Positions 1 to 8,844 of a stretch of DNA of 64,000 bases are shown one piece after another. Under the pieces are notes generated by a model, which made no database searches, was not told the DNA's origin, and worked only from the letters and a program-made list of their open reading frames with translations. Positions within the stretch are counted from its first letter, which is position 1. The number at the start of each line of letters is the position of its first letter. Source of the stretch: an uncultured Faecalibacterium sp. (GTDB lineage: Bacteria; Bacillota; Clostridia; Oscillospirales; Ruminococcaceae); assembly GCA_944385995.1 (NCBI GenBank), contig CALWZL010000111.1, positions 1-64,000 of the forward strand, read 5' to 3'. Made by a program: the position numbers and the translations under genes.

Positions 1-1245
1 GTAGAGTTGGTAGATGTCAATGTTCACCCGGCCAAAACAGAAGTGCGCTTTGCCCGGGAAAACGATGTCTTTGATGCAGTATACCATGCTGTCAAACTGG
101 CTCTAGCCAGCCCAGGCAGCGGAGAACGCCGCTTTGTTTTTGATTCTTCCAAAGATACACCAAAAGAAACTTTTCAAGCAACAGATTTCACAGGTGCAGA
201 CAATCAGAAAAAAACAAGCGAATTTAAGTCAAAAAATATTGTAAAGCGAAACAGCTTCACAGAGCTTTCGGCGGTTGTTCCAGGTCAATCTGAGCCTGGT
301 GTGCCCAAATCTGCATCCAAACCATTTTCTGCATCCCGACCTGTTAAAGCCAAGCCTGCTAGTGCGGTTTCCCATTGGTGGGGAGAAGAAGCAGAGCCAG
401 TGCGTGAAGTAATGATGCTTTACAGTCCTGACGCTGAACAGTCCAAGCCTGGTTTTCAACCTGCAGAGCAGGAATCCAAGCTGGATATCAGCCTGGAAGA
501 ACCAGATGCGCTAATCTCAGAGAAGCTAGCAGAAGCTCCTGTACAAGACCATTTCGTTCCTGCAACGGAAACCGTGCAGCAGAATATGCCAGCACCTGCA
601 TTGGCAGCCGATGAGGCATCTGAAACATCTTTTGTCCAGCCAGAACAGACTGTACTGCCCGGTGCCGATGCACCGGTCCGGCTGTCGTATGTGGGAGAAG
701 CTTTCCAAACCTACATCATTGCACAGCGCGGGGATGAACTCTGTCTGATCGACAAACATGCAGCCCACGAGCGTCAAATTTACGAAAAACTGGCGGCCAG
801 CTATGGCGACGTGCCCAGCCAGTTGTTGCTGGCTCCCCTGGTGGTTTCTCTCTCAGCGGAGGAAAAGCAGGCACTGCTGGAAAATATTCCTCTGCTGGAG
901 AATGCAGGGATTGAGGTGGGAGATTTCGGTGGAAGCAGCGTCTTGCTGCGTGCAGTTCCCAGCGATGTGGAACAGGATGACCTGGAAGACATGCTTGTGG
1001 AAATCGCGGATAAGCTGGCTCGGGGCAGCAGGGACGCCTTGAGTGAGCGAACCGAATGGGTTCTCCACTCTGTGTCCTGCCGTGCCGCCATTAAAGCAGG
1101 AGACCGAACTTCTCCCGAGGAACTGATGGCCTTGGCAGAAAAGATTTTGTCGGGAGAAGTTCCGCCTTTCTGTCCCCATGGCCGTCCCTGTGTTCTCAAA
1201 CTGACCCGAAAGGAGCTGGAAAAGCAGTTTGGCAGAATCGAGTAA
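1..1245 (+). CDS. mutL: DNA mismatch repair protein MutL (C-terminal part)
   Basis: The gene enters from the left edge, already in frame at base 1, so the N-terminal ATPase is missing. The first residues (VDVNVHPAKTEVRF) are the conserved end of the MutL N-terminal region. A long, poorly conserved linker fills about residues 60-220 of the visible part. The C-terminal domain then carries DKHAAHER near residue 251, matching the metal-binding DQHA(x)2E(x)4E endonuclease motif, plus SCRAAIKAGD near 359 and CPHGRP near 391. These mark it as the nicking type of MutL found in bacteria without MutH. Its end overlaps miaA by 17 nt, the usual mutL-miaA arrangement. Confidence 0.95.
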   Translation, partial: VELVDVNVHPAKTEVRFARENDVFDAVYHAVKLALASPGSGERRFVFDSSKDTPKETFQATDFTGADNQKKTSEFKSKNIVKRNSFTELSAVVPGQSEPGVPKSASKPFSASRPVKAKPASAVSHWWGEEAEPVREVMMLYSPDAEQSKPGFQPAEQESKLDISLEEPDALISEKLAEAPVQDHFVPATETVQQNMPAPALAADEASETSFVQPEQTVLPGADAPVRLSYVGEAFQTYIIAQRGDELCLIDKHAAHERQIYEKLAASYGDVPSQLLLAPLVVSLSAEEKQALLENIPLLENAGIEVGDFGGSSVLLRAVPSDVEQDDLEDMLVEIADKLARGSRDALSERTEWVLHSVSCRAAIKAGDRTSPEELMALAEKILSGEVPPFCPHGRPCVLKLTRKELEKQFGRIE

Positions 1246-2176
1246 AAAACGCCCGGTGATGGCAGTGGTAGGTCCCACAGCCACCGGCAAAACCGCTCTG
1301 GGCGTTGAACTGGCTCTCCGATTCGGAGGAGAAATCATCAGCGCTGACTCCATGCAGATTTACAAGGGTCTGGATGTGGGGACTGCCAAAGTCACCATGG
1401 AGGAAACTCAGGGCGTCCCGCATCACTGCGTGGATATTTTGTCTCCTGAGACAGCTTTCAGTGTGGCTGATTTCACGACACTGGCCGGTCAGTTGACAAA
1501 TGAGATTGATGCGCGGGGACACCTGCCCATTCTGGTGGGAGGAACCGGGCTGTACATTCAGAGTTTTCTCTATGGTGTCCGTTTCGCCGAGGAAAAGACA
1601 CCTGACGGTCTCCGGGAAGCGCTGGCAGCAGAACTGGAAACCCGCGGTCCTGACGCCATGTATGCGGAATTGCAGGCCGCCGACCCTGAGGCTGCTGCAG
1701 CCATCCATCCCAACAACCATCTCCGGGTACTGCGGGCTCTGGAACACTACCGCGCCACCGGCCGCCGCCTCAGTGAACAAAAAGCAGCTTCGCTTCCGCC
1801 GGAGCGTCCTTACCGTTCTTTGGTATTGGGTCTGGATTTTGCAGACCGGGCGGTTCTTTATCGCCGGATTGATACCCGGGTAGACCGAATGCTGGAACAA
1901 GGTCTCCTGGAGGAAGCCCGTATGGTCTATGCGCATCGGCAAAGCTATCGCACTGCGGCGCAGGCCATCGGGTATAAAGAATTCTTTCCATACTTTGAGG
2001 GAAAGACCTCTCTGGAAAACTGCACCGCACAGCTCAAACAGTCTTCCCGCCGCTACGCCAAACGGCAGCTGACCTGGTTCCGGCATATGGAAGGGGTCGT
2101 CTGGCTGCAGGCCGATGCGTCCGACCTGGTGGAACAGGCGGCCAGTCTGGCCGCCGCATTTCTCAAAAAGGGGTGA
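1229..2176 (+). CDS. miaA: tRNA dimethylallyltransferase MiaA
   Basis: MiaA transfers the dimethylallyl group from DMAPP to A37 of tRNAs reading codons that start with U. The protein has 315 residues, normal for the family. It shows the P-loop GPTATGKT at residues 15-22, the DSMQIYKGLDVGTAK segment and GGTGLYIQSFLYG. The chosen start is TTG at 1229, inside mutL, with AAAGGAG about 14 nt upstream; GTG 1256 and ATG 1259 just before the P-loop would be too close to it, so the TTG is preferred but not certain. It is probably co-transcribed with mutL. The substrate DMAPP would come from the DXP pathway represented by dxs further along. Confidence 0.95.
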   Translation: MAESSKKRPVMAVVGPTATGKTALGVELALRFGGEIISADSMQIYKGLDVGTAKVTMEETQGVPHHCVDILSPETAFSVADFTTLAGQLTNEIDARGHLPILVGGTGLYIQSFLYGVRFAEEKTPDGLREALAAELETRGPDAMYAELQAADPEAAAAIHPNNHLRVLRALEHYRATGRRLSEQKAASLPPERPYRSLVLGLDFADRAVLYRRIDTRVDRMLEQGLLEEARMVYAHRQSYRTAAQAIGYKEFFPYFEGKTSLENCTAQLKQSSRRYAKRQLTWFRHMEGVVWLQADASDLVEQAASLAAAFLKKG

Positions 2177-2182
2177 TACTGG

Positions 2183-3523
2183 ATGAGAAAGGATTCAGAG
2201 AAACTGACTCCCCGGAACTGGCTGACTATTTTGGGCGGAATCGTCGCGATTCTGCTTCTGATCGCCCTGTTTTATGTGGGCTATCAAATCATGCACCTTA
2301 TCAATCCGCCCAATACCTACGAGACGGTTCTAAGCGCCACTGTGGAAGATAAGGTAGAGGCAGATGGTGTGCTGCTCTTCAACGAAACCCTGATTCCCGG
2401 CAATGGGGATCTGGGCTATTTGGTGGATGACGGCGCCCGGGTTTCCGCCGGAACGGTGGTGGCAGAAATCTATACCAACCACGATCAGAGTACTCTGCGG
2501 GCTCAGCTGAACGACCTGGACGAACAGATCAGTTTGCTGCAGCGGGCAGAAAATGTTTCCGCGCCGCAGGTGGATTCCATGATTCAGGAACGCACCACTG
2601 CTCTCTATGATTTGATGGACGCGGTGGACCGAGGACAGCTGGACGATCTGGATACCGGCAAACAGGATTATCTTTTGGCCCAGAATAAAATCCTGGTGGT
2701 CACCGGTGAGGCATCCGGGTTTGCAGCACAGATTGCAGCTTTGCAGGCATCGGCAGACCAAATTCGGAGTCGTTTGGGTTCCCCCACCCAGATTACAGCA
2801 CCGCTGACCGGCTATTTTGTCCGCAGCGCCAATACCCGCCAGTTGAGCCAGTCGGCCAGTGACATCCTGGAAATGGATGTCACCACACTGAAAACCTACT
2901 TGGACGCCGGTGCAGATGCTGCACTGAGCGGCTGTGCCGGCAAGATGGTCTCGGGCTTCAGCTGGACCTATTGCGGCGTCTGTACTGCCAAGGAAGCACA
3001 AAAACTTCTGCGGGCCGACGGAACCCCTCTGACCAAGACTGTGAAAATTCGCTTCCCCGGCCAAACCAACCAGGCCCTGGAAGGAAACCTCACCGAGGTG
3101 ACCATCGATGAAGCATCCGGGCTAGCTCGTTTTGTCCTGACCTGTGACTCCATCACTGCGGATGTGCTGCGTCTGGGACAGGCTTCGGCAGAAGTGATCG
3201 TCAACGAAACCACCGGTCTGCGGGTCCCCTCGGCGGCTGTCCATTATGTCCTTGAGACGGAGGAGAGTGACGCTGCATCGGGTGCGGACAGTGCTTCCAG
3301 CCAGGCGGGAGAGGATTACATCCCCGGCGTCTATGTCAAGTTCGGCAATCTGGCCCGCTTCTGCCGGATTGATCCGGTGGACAATGAGCATCCCCTCGTC
3401 ACAGACGGCGACTATATCATCGTGGCCCCCAAGGGGACGGAGAACTCCATCAGCGAGGTCCGGCTGTACGATCAGGTCATTGTAGAGGGACAAAATCTCT
3501 ACGACGGAAAACTTTTGTCCTGA
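2183..3523 (+). CDS. HlyD-like membrane-anchored protein of unknown role
   Basis: A 446-residue protein with one N-terminal membrane segment (about residues 14-40) and a large extracytoplasmic part. The segment VEADGVLLFNETLI to VSAGTVVAEIYTN looks like the first half of a biotinyl-lipoyl-like barrel, followed by a helical/coiled stretch (about 105-200) and a second half starting ITAPLTGYFVR. This is the layout of HlyD/RND-type membrane fusion proteins. No ABC or RND transporter partner is adjacent: it lies 6 nt after miaA and ahead of the sepF-divIVA division cluster. The start ATG has AAGGGGTGA upstream. The function is not recognised; a cell-envelope role is an inference from its neighbours. 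Confidence 0.75.
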   Translation: MRKDSEKLTPRNWLTILGGIVAILLLIALFYVGYQIMHLINPPNTYETVLSATVEDKVEADGVLLFNETLIPGNGDLGYLVDDGARVSAGTVVAEIYTNHDQSTLRAQLNDLDEQISLLQRAENVSAPQVDSMIQERTTALYDLMDAVDRGQLDDLDTGKQDYLLAQNKILVVTGEASGFAAQIAALQASADQIRSRLGSPTQITAPLTGYFVRSANTRQLSQSASDILEMDVTTLKTYLDAGADAALSGCAGKMVSGFSWTYCGVCTAKEAQKLLRADGTPLTKTVKIRFPGQTNQALEGNLTEVTIDEASGLARFVLTCDSITADVLRLGQASAEVIVNETTGLRVPSAAVHYVLETEESDAASGADSASSQAGEDYIPGVYVKFGNLARFCRIDPVDNEHPLVTDGDYIIVAPKGTENSISEVRLYDQVIVEGQNLYDGKLLS

Positions 3524-3581
3524 GGTCTGACGCACCGTCGTGGGTTCGACAATCTACGCGCCAGATTTATGCCGCGATGCC

Positions 3582-3610
3582 TTGACATCCGGAACAAAAA
3601 AACAGATAAT
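3582..3610 (+). promoter_or_regulatory. sigma-A-type promoter for sepF
   Basis: TTGACA at 3582-3587 and GATAAT at 3605-3610 are separated by 17 nt. The -35 is perfect and the -10 has one mismatch. It gives sepF-ylmH-divIVA their own start separate from the HlyD-like gene. Confidence 0.7.
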
Positions 3611-3675
3611 ATAAAAAGCTATTCTTTTTTGCCTGTCCCGCTGTGCAGGACAGCGGCCCTTTTAAAGGCGAATGG

Positions 3676-3692
3676 CATCTGCATGGCAGATG
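3676..3692 (+). other. small hairpin directly before the sepF ribosome-binding site
   Basis: CATCTGC-ATG-GCAGATG is a perfect 7-bp inverted repeat that ends on the base before AAAGGAG (3693-3699). In the mRNA it would sit against the Shine-Dalgarno site. A regulatory role is only a guess. Confidence 0.4.
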
Positions 3693-3707
3693 AAAGGAGC
3701 GGTATCC

Positions 3708-4172
3708 ATGTCTTTTATGCAAAACATCAAAAAAGGACTTTTCGGTGAGGATGACGGCTACGACGATCAGTACATTGATGACGGGCCTCAGATGGTAAAC
3801 AACAACAGCGGTTTTGGCGCATCGGATTCGTACGATGATGACAACTCTGACAGCAACACCAAGGGCGGCAACCGTGTGGTCAATATCAACGCCACCACCC
3901 AGCTCAAGGTGGTCTTGGTTAAGCCCGAGCGCTTTGAGGACGCCAGCACCATTGCAGACCACCTCAACAACAAGCGCACCGTTGTGCTGAACCTGGAGTC
4001 CACCAATAAGGAAGTTTCTCGCCGCTTGGTGGATTTCCTGTCCGGTGTGGCCTATGCCAACAACGGCCAGATCAAGCGGGTCGCCAACAGCACCTTCATT
4101 ATCACGCCTTATAATGTCGATATCATGGGTGATCTGCTGGACGAGCTGGAGAACAATGGCGCGTTCTATTGA
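3708..4172 (+). CDS. sepF: cell division protein SepF
   Basis: SepF binds FtsZ bundles and tethers them to the membrane at the division site. The 154-residue protein has the expected order: a short amphipathic N-terminal helix (MSFMQNIKKGLFG), an acidic, Asn/Asp-rich linker to about residue 65, and a C-terminal SepF domain with VVLVKPERFEDA, the NKRTVVLNLES strand and RLVDFLSGVAYA. The start is ATG 3708 because AAAGGAG lies 8 nt upstream; an in-frame ATG at 3672 would place the hairpin and ribosome-binding site inside the coding region. The end overlaps the ylmH-like gene by 17 nt, implying coupled translation. Confidence 0.93.
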   Translation: MSFMQNIKKGLFGEDDGYDDQYIDDGPQMVNNNSGFGASDSYDDDNSDSNTKGGNRVVNINATTQLKVVLVKPERFEDASTIADHLNNKRTVVLNLESTNKEVSRRLVDFLSGVAYANNGQIKRVANSTFIITPYNVDIMGDLLDELENNGAFY

Positions 4173-4980
4173 GGATTCCACAGCCCGGAACCCGGTGCGG
4201 GGATTTATTCCGCCTCAAAATGACAAAGAGCGGTTCTTGATGCGTCACATAGAAGATCTGGCTCGTACGGCACAGGCCCGCGGCATTCCCAAATATTCCT
4301 CCTTTCTCAGTGACAGGGAACAGGTTCTGGCCAAAGCTGCCTTGGCAAAAGCCGGATGTACCTGTTGGCATCTGGACGGCGGACATCCCAGCCCAGAGCG
4401 GCAGCTTGTCGCCATTGAGCCGGAAGACAGCTGGACAGATAACCCATTGACCTGTGTTCGCCTGGAATGCAGAGCTGTCCCCGGGTCGGAACTGCCCGCT
4501 CATAAGGATTATCTGGGCAGCCTGATGGGGCTTGCACTGCGCCGGGAGGCTCTGGGAGATATTGTGCTTCCGGCCGGTATGCCCGGCACAGCCTATGTGT
4601 TCGCACTGGAACCAGCGGCACGGCTGATCTGTGAGGAGCTGTGTCAGGTGGGCCGCGCCGAAGTCAGTTGTTTCCTGCAGCCCCTGGACGAGCTGCCCGA
4701 CCTTTCGCCGGGTGAGCGCGTGATACGGACGGCAGCTGTCTCTTCTCTGCGTCTTGACGCGGTGTTGGCAGCCATGCTGCATTGCAGCCGCGGCGCCGCG
4801 GCTGCCTTGATTGAGGCCGGCAGGGTGGAGATCAATCATCTGCCCACCGAGAATGTGCATGCCCCAGTATATGAGGGAGATATTTTTACGGTTCGGGGTA
4901 AAGGGCGCTTTGCCTTGACCGCTCTTCCGGGCAAAACACGGAAGGACCGACAAATTGTTGCGTTCTTCCAGTACGAGTAG
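4156..4980 (+). CDS. YlmH-like S4-domain RNA-binding protein
   Basis: This belongs to the YlmH family, which sits between sepF and divIVA in most Firmicutes; YlmH has been linked to rescue of stalled ribosomes and to division-site placement. The protein has 274 residues against about 260 for the family. An N-terminal half with IPKYSSFLSDREQ is followed by GSLMGLALRREALGDI, the family signature, and a C-terminal S4 domain (SSLRLDAVLAAML to GDIFTVRGKGRF). The start ATG 4156 lies inside sepF and has only a weak GGAGA nearby; ATG 4240 is possible but would cut conserved N-terminal sequence. Confidence 0.88.
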   Translation: MARSIEDSTARNPVRGFIPPQNDKERFLMRHIEDLARTAQARGIPKYSSFLSDREQVLAKAALAKAGCTCWHLDGGHPSPERQLVAIEPEDSWTDNPLTCVRLECRAVPGSELPAHKDYLGSLMGLALRREALGDIVLPAGMPGTAYVFALEPAARLICEELCQVGRAEVSCFLQPLDELPDLSPGERVIRTAAVSSLRLDAVLAAMLHCSRGAAAALIEAGRVEINHLPTENVHAPVYEGDIFTVRGKGRFALTALPGKTRKDRQIVAFFQYE

Positions 4981-5003
4981 TAGAATAACAGGAGGAAATC
5001 AGT

Positions 5004-5747
5004 ATGCTGACACCGCAGGACGTACACTCTGTCCAATTCGAAAAGAGTTTCCGCGGGTACCGGATCGAGGAGGTTGACCGTTTCCTGGACCGGATTGAGG
5101 AGCAGCTCAAGAGCAGCGCCGACGAGTTGGAGCGGCTGCAGCAGCAGATTCAGCAGTTGCAGAGCGAAAACCAGCGGCTGACCAAGGAGACCGAAGATTA
5201 TCGCGCTGACGGCGAGATTATGAAATCTGCGCTGATCAATGCCCAGCGAATCGGCGAAAACGTCATCCGAGAGGCCAACCAAAAGGCGGAGGAGATCATC
5301 CACAAGGCCAACATCCGCAGCGACGACATCATTCGAGACGCCAATGACCTGTTGCAGAAAGCCACCGACCGTGCTGACGAGATTGTTCGAGAGGCCAGCG
5401 ATCAGCGTATGCTGGAGGAGCGGGAATATGAACGGGTTCGCCTGGAGGTCACTCGTTTCAAGGCAGATGTGCTGAATCTCTATCGCAGTCACGTGGAATC
5501 CCTGAGCCGTCTGCCTGAGTATACCCCTGACGCGCCGGTTGAGGCTGCCCAGGACGACGCAGCCGAGGAATCTGCCTCGGATGTTCCCGCCGCCGACGCT
5601 GCCGCAGATGACCAAACCGAGCAGCAGGCAGCCGACCAGAATGAGGACTTCTGGAACAAGGACGAAAGCCAGCTCAAGACGCCCGAGCAGAAACGCCCCG
5701 CTGAGGTGGATTACTCCGCCTTCCAGGGCGTCCAGTTCAGCAAATAA
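5004..5747 (+). CDS. divIVA: cell-division initiation protein DivIVA
   Basis: DivIVA recognises negatively curved membrane at poles and septa and recruits partners there. The 247-residue protein opens with the lipid-binding domain (MLTPQDVHSVQFEKSFRGYR, EEVDRFLDRI), followed by a long coiled coil from about residue 30 to 165 rich in heptads. A tail of roughly 70 residues is strongly acidic and Ala/Gln rich (DVPAADAAADDQ). AGGAGGA precedes the ATG at good spacing. It closes the sepF-ylmH-divIVA group, 23 nt after the ylmH-like gene. Confidence 0.93.
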   Translation: MLTPQDVHSVQFEKSFRGYRIEEVDRFLDRIEEQLKSSADELERLQQQIQQLQSENQRLTKETEDYRADGEIMKSALINAQRIGENVIREANQKAEEIIHKANIRSDDIIRDANDLLQKATDRADEIVREASDQRMLEEREYERVRLEVTRFKADVLNLYRSHVESLSRLPEYTPDAPVEAAQDDAAEESASDVPAADAAADDQTEQQAADQNEDFWNKDESQLKTPEQKRPAEVDYSAFQGVQFSK

Positions 5748-5780
5748 CGGTACATCCCCGCGCGGATTTCCGTGCGATGC

Positions 5781-5820
5781 AGCAGGGCAGGGGCATCGAG
5801 CGCCTGTCCCTGCTTTTCCC
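5781..5820 (+). terminator. possible terminator after divIVA
   Basis: AGCAGGG (5781-5787) pairs with CCCTGCT (5808-5814), with further partial pairing inside, and is followed by TTTTCCC. The T run is short, so it may be a leaky terminator or an attenuator ahead of ileS. Confidence 0.4.
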
Positions 5821-5891
5821 ATGTGTCGGAACAACCGGCACAGCCGCGCTCAGTGCGCACAAAAGAAAGATCATTGAGGAGTGTGGAACCA

Positions 5892-8684
5892 GTGCCTAAG
5901 ACAAAATCCCAGTACGACAGTACCCTGCATCTGCCCAAGACCCTGTTCGAAATGCGTGCCGGCCTTCCCAAGAAGGAGCCCGTCATGCTGGAGGACTGGA
6001 ACAAGAACGACCTGTACAACGAGCTGATGAAGCACAACGAGGGCAAACCTACCTTTGTGCTTCACGACGGTCCCCCGTACGCCAACGGCAACATTCACAT
6101 GGGCACTGCCCTGAACAAAATCATCAAGGATATCATCATCCGCGAAAAGAACATGGACGGGTACAAAGCCCCCTATATTCCCGGTTTTGATACCCACGGC
6201 CTGCCCATTGAGCTGAAGGCCCTTTCTTCGGTCGGTGACAAGAAGAAAGATATTTCCAAGCTGGGCCTGCGCCAGATCTGTGAGAAGTTCGCCACCGAGC
6301 ACATCGGCATCATGAGCGATCAGTTCAAGCGCCTGGGCGTGATTGGCGATTTTGAGCATCCCTACCTGACTTTGAAGCCCGAGTTTGAGGCTCGCCAGAT
6401 CGAGATCTTCGGCGAGATGGCCAAGAAGGGTTATATCTACAAGGGTCTGAAACCTGTTTACTGGTGTCCCGAGTGCCGCACCGCTCTGGCCGAGGCTGAA
6501 ATCGAGTACGGCGAGGACGATTGCGATTCGATCTTTGTCCGGTTCCATGTTACCCAGGACCCCAACGGCGTACTGGCCAAGTACGGCATCCCGATGGACA
6601 AGACCTGGTTTGTCATCTGGACTACCACTACCTGGACTCTGCCCGCCAACGAGGCCATCTGCCTGAACGGCGCCCTGGAGTATTCGTTTGTCAAGTTCAA
6701 TGGCGAATACCACATCATGGCCACCGACCTGATCGAGAGCGTCATGAAGGCCTGCAACATCACCGAGTATGAGGTGGTGGGCCAGCCTGTCATGGGATCC
6801 GAGTTTGAGATGATGCGCTATCAGCATGTCTACCTGCCCAAAGAGGGCCTGGTGATTCTGGGAGATCATGTCACCCTGGAGAGCGGCTCTGGCTGCGTTC
6901 ATACGGCCGGCGGTCATGGCGTCGACGACTTCAACGTCAGCCAGAAGTACAATGTGCCCATCACGGTCCCTGTGGACGACGGCGGTTATCTGACCGAGCT
7001 GGCTGGCAAGTATGCAGGCCAGAAAGTCTGGGCTTCCAACAAAACCATCCTGGCAGACCTGACTGCTGCCGGCGTGGTGCTGGGTCAGGTGCACATCAAG
7101 CACCAGTACCCCCACTGCTGGCGCTGCCACAACCCCATCATCTTCCGCGCCACCGAGCAGTGGTTCTGCTCCATCGACGCCTTCAAGGAAGATGTCTACA
7201 AAGCCATCGACGGCGTCCAGTGGATGCCCGAGTGGGGCCATGACCGCATGTATGGCATGGTGCGGGATCGCAGCGACTGGTGCATCAGCCGTCAGCGCAC
7301 CTGGGGTGTGCCCATCCCGGCTTTCTACTGCAAGAAGTGCGGCAAGTACCACATCACTGATGCCACCATCAAGGCTGTCAGCGATCTGTTCCGCAAAGAG
7401 GGTTCGGATGCCTGGTATAAATACGAGGCAGAGCAGATCATCCCCGCCGGGGAGGTCTGCGAGAACTGCGGCGGCACCGAGTGGACCAAGGACACCGACA
7501 TCATGGATGTCTGGTTTGACTCCGGTTCTACCCATCGCGCCGTTCTGGAAGAGCGTCCCGAGCTGCACTTCCCGGCTGACCTCTATATGGAGGGTGCTGA
7601 CCAGTTCCGCGGCTGGTTCCAGTCCAGTCTGTTGACCAGCGTCGCAAGCCGCGGTGTGGCTCCCTATAAGGCTGTTCTGTGCCATGGCTGGGTCGTGGAC
7701 GAGCAGGGCAAGCAGATGCACAAGAGTGCCGGCAACGGCGTCGAGCCTTCCGAGGTCATCAAGGATTACGGCGCTGATATCATCCGTCTGTGGGTTGCTT
7801 CCTCCGACTACACCGTGGATGTGCGCGCCGGCAAGAACATCTTCAAACAGCTGAGCGAAGCCTACCGCAAGATCCGCAACACCGCCCGCTTCATCCTGGG
7901 CAACCTGGACGGCTTTGATCCCAACACCGATATGCTGCCGGTGGATCAGCTGCAGGAGATTGACCGCTGGGCTCTGGCAGCTCTGGATGACCTGCTGAAG
8001 GAGACGGATGCAGGCTATGCTGCCTATAACTTCAACAAGGTCTATCATGCGGTTTATAACTTCTGTGTGGTAGCCATGTCCAACTTCTATCTGGATGTCA
8101 TCAAGGATCGTCTGTACTGTACCAATGGCGCAGCTCGTCAGGCTGCCCAGACGGCCATGTATAAGATTCTGGTGGCTCTGGACAAGATCATCGCTCCCAT
8201 TCTCTGCTTCACCAGCCAGGAAATCTGGGACTTCCTGCCCAAGATGGAAGGCATGAACCACTATGTGGTCTTTGAAGATATGCCTCACGCCGGTGAATAT
8301 GCCGCAGATGACGCTTTCAAAGCCAAGTGGGCCAAACTGATCGCCGTCCGCGACGAGGTCAAGAAGTCGCTTGAGATGGCCCGCAACGATAAGAAGATCG
8401 GCGCTTCTCTGGAAGCTGCTGTCACCCTGTATTGCAGTGATGCGGTCTATGATCTGCTCAACAGTGTCCCGATGGACGAGCTGGCTGATCTGATGATCGT
8501 CTCTCGCGTCGAGCTGGTCAAGGGCGAGGGCGGCAGCGCCTCTGCGGTGGAAGGTCTGGGCATCACTGCCGAGCACGCCGTGGGCGATAAGTGCGAGCGC
8601 TGCTGGAAGTACACCGCAGACATCGGCACCCATCCGGCTCATCCGACTCTGTGCGCACGCTGCGCCAGCGTCATCGAGGGCTGA
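5892..8684 (+). CDS. ileS: isoleucyl-tRNA synthetase
   Basis: IleRS charges tRNA-Ile. The 930-residue protein is full length and of the bacterial type. The HIGH-like signature is in PPYANGNIHMGTALNK near residue 57. The CP1 editing region lies around residues 200-400 (TWTLPANEA, GSGCVHTAGGHGVDDF). The KMSKS loop reads GKQMHKSAGN near 605. A C-terminal zinc knuckle (CERCWKYTADIG to LCARCASV) ends the protein. I chose GTG 5892 because GAGGAG lies 10 nt upstream; GTG 5883 would be too close. Unlike tyrS here, it shows no T-box in the 144 nt before it. Confidence 0.96.
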   Translation: MPKTKSQYDSTLHLPKTLFEMRAGLPKKEPVMLEDWNKNDLYNELMKHNEGKPTFVLHDGPPYANGNIHMGTALNKIIKDIIIREKNMDGYKAPYIPGFDTHGLPIELKALSSVGDKKKDISKLGLRQICEKFATEHIGIMSDQFKRLGVIGDFEHPYLTLKPEFEARQIEIFGEMAKKGYIYKGLKPVYWCPECRTALAEAEIEYGEDDCDSIFVRFHVTQDPNGVLAKYGIPMDKTWFVIWTTTTWTLPANEAICLNGALEYSFVKFNGEYHIMATDLIESVMKACNITEYEVVGQPVMGSEFEMMRYQHVYLPKEGLVILGDHVTLESGSGCVHTAGGHGVDDFNVSQKYNVPITVPVDDGGYLTELAGKYAGQKVWASNKTILADLTAAGVVLGQVHIKHQYPHCWRCHNPIIFRATEQWFCSIDAFKEDVYKAIDGVQWMPEWGHDRMYGMVRDRSDWCISRQRTWGVPIPAFYCKKCGKYHITDATIKAVSDLFRKEGSDAWYKYEAEQIIPAGEVCENCGGTEWTKDTDIMDVWFDSGSTHRAVLEERPELHFPADLYMEGADQFRGWFQSSLLTSVASRGVAPYKAVLCHGWVVDEQGKQMHKSAGNGVEPSEVIKDYGADIIRLWVASSDYTVDVRAGKNIFKQLSEAYRKIRNTARFILGNLDGFDPNTDMLPVDQLQEIDRWALAALDDLLKETDAGYAAYNFNKVYHAVYNFCVVAMSNFYLDVIKDRLYCTNGAARQAAQTAMYKILVALDKIIAPILCFTSQEIWDFLPKMEGMNHYVVFEDMPHAGEYAADDAFKAKWAKLIAVRDEVKKSLEMARNDKKIGASLEAAVTLYCSDAVYDLLNSVPMDELADLMIVSRVELVKGEGGSASAVEGLGITAEHAVGDKCERCWKYTADIGTHPAHPTLCARCASVIEG

Positions 8685-8725
8685 TGGCCTGACCGAATGC
8701 AAGTCCGCATGTAAGTCAAAATAGA

Positions 8726-8768
8726 AGAACGGCGTTCCCTCGGTTTCGTGTTGGGGAGCGCCGTTCTT
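8726..8768 (+). terminator. rho-independent terminator of ileS
   Basis: GAACGGCGTTCCC pairs with GGGGAGCGCCGTTC around a loop of about 13 nt, followed by TTTG. It lies 40 nt after the ileS stop. Confidence 0.8.
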
Positions 8769-8793
8769 TGCAAACGCCAAAACTGTCAGGGCG

Positions 8794-8819
8794 GGCCCGC
8801 CGCATGAATGCAGCGGGCC
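8794..8819 (+). other. strong GC hairpin before lspA
   Basis: GGCCCGCCGCAT and ATGCAGCGGGCC form a 12-bp stem with one mismatch and a 2-nt centre (effective loop larger). It has no T run, so it is not a standard terminator. It lies about 10 nt before the lspA ribosome-binding site and may shape the 5' end of that mRNA. Confidence 0.45.
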
Positions 8820-8844
8820 TCAGCCGTCCCACAGGAGAAATGTT

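Noticed and set aside
5871..8780. 969-codon open frame on the minus strand opposite ileS
   Set aside because: It is the mirror of a GC-rich, codon-biased gene. ileS on the plus strand has all family motifs; the minus frame has no recognisable domain or suitable ribosome-binding site.
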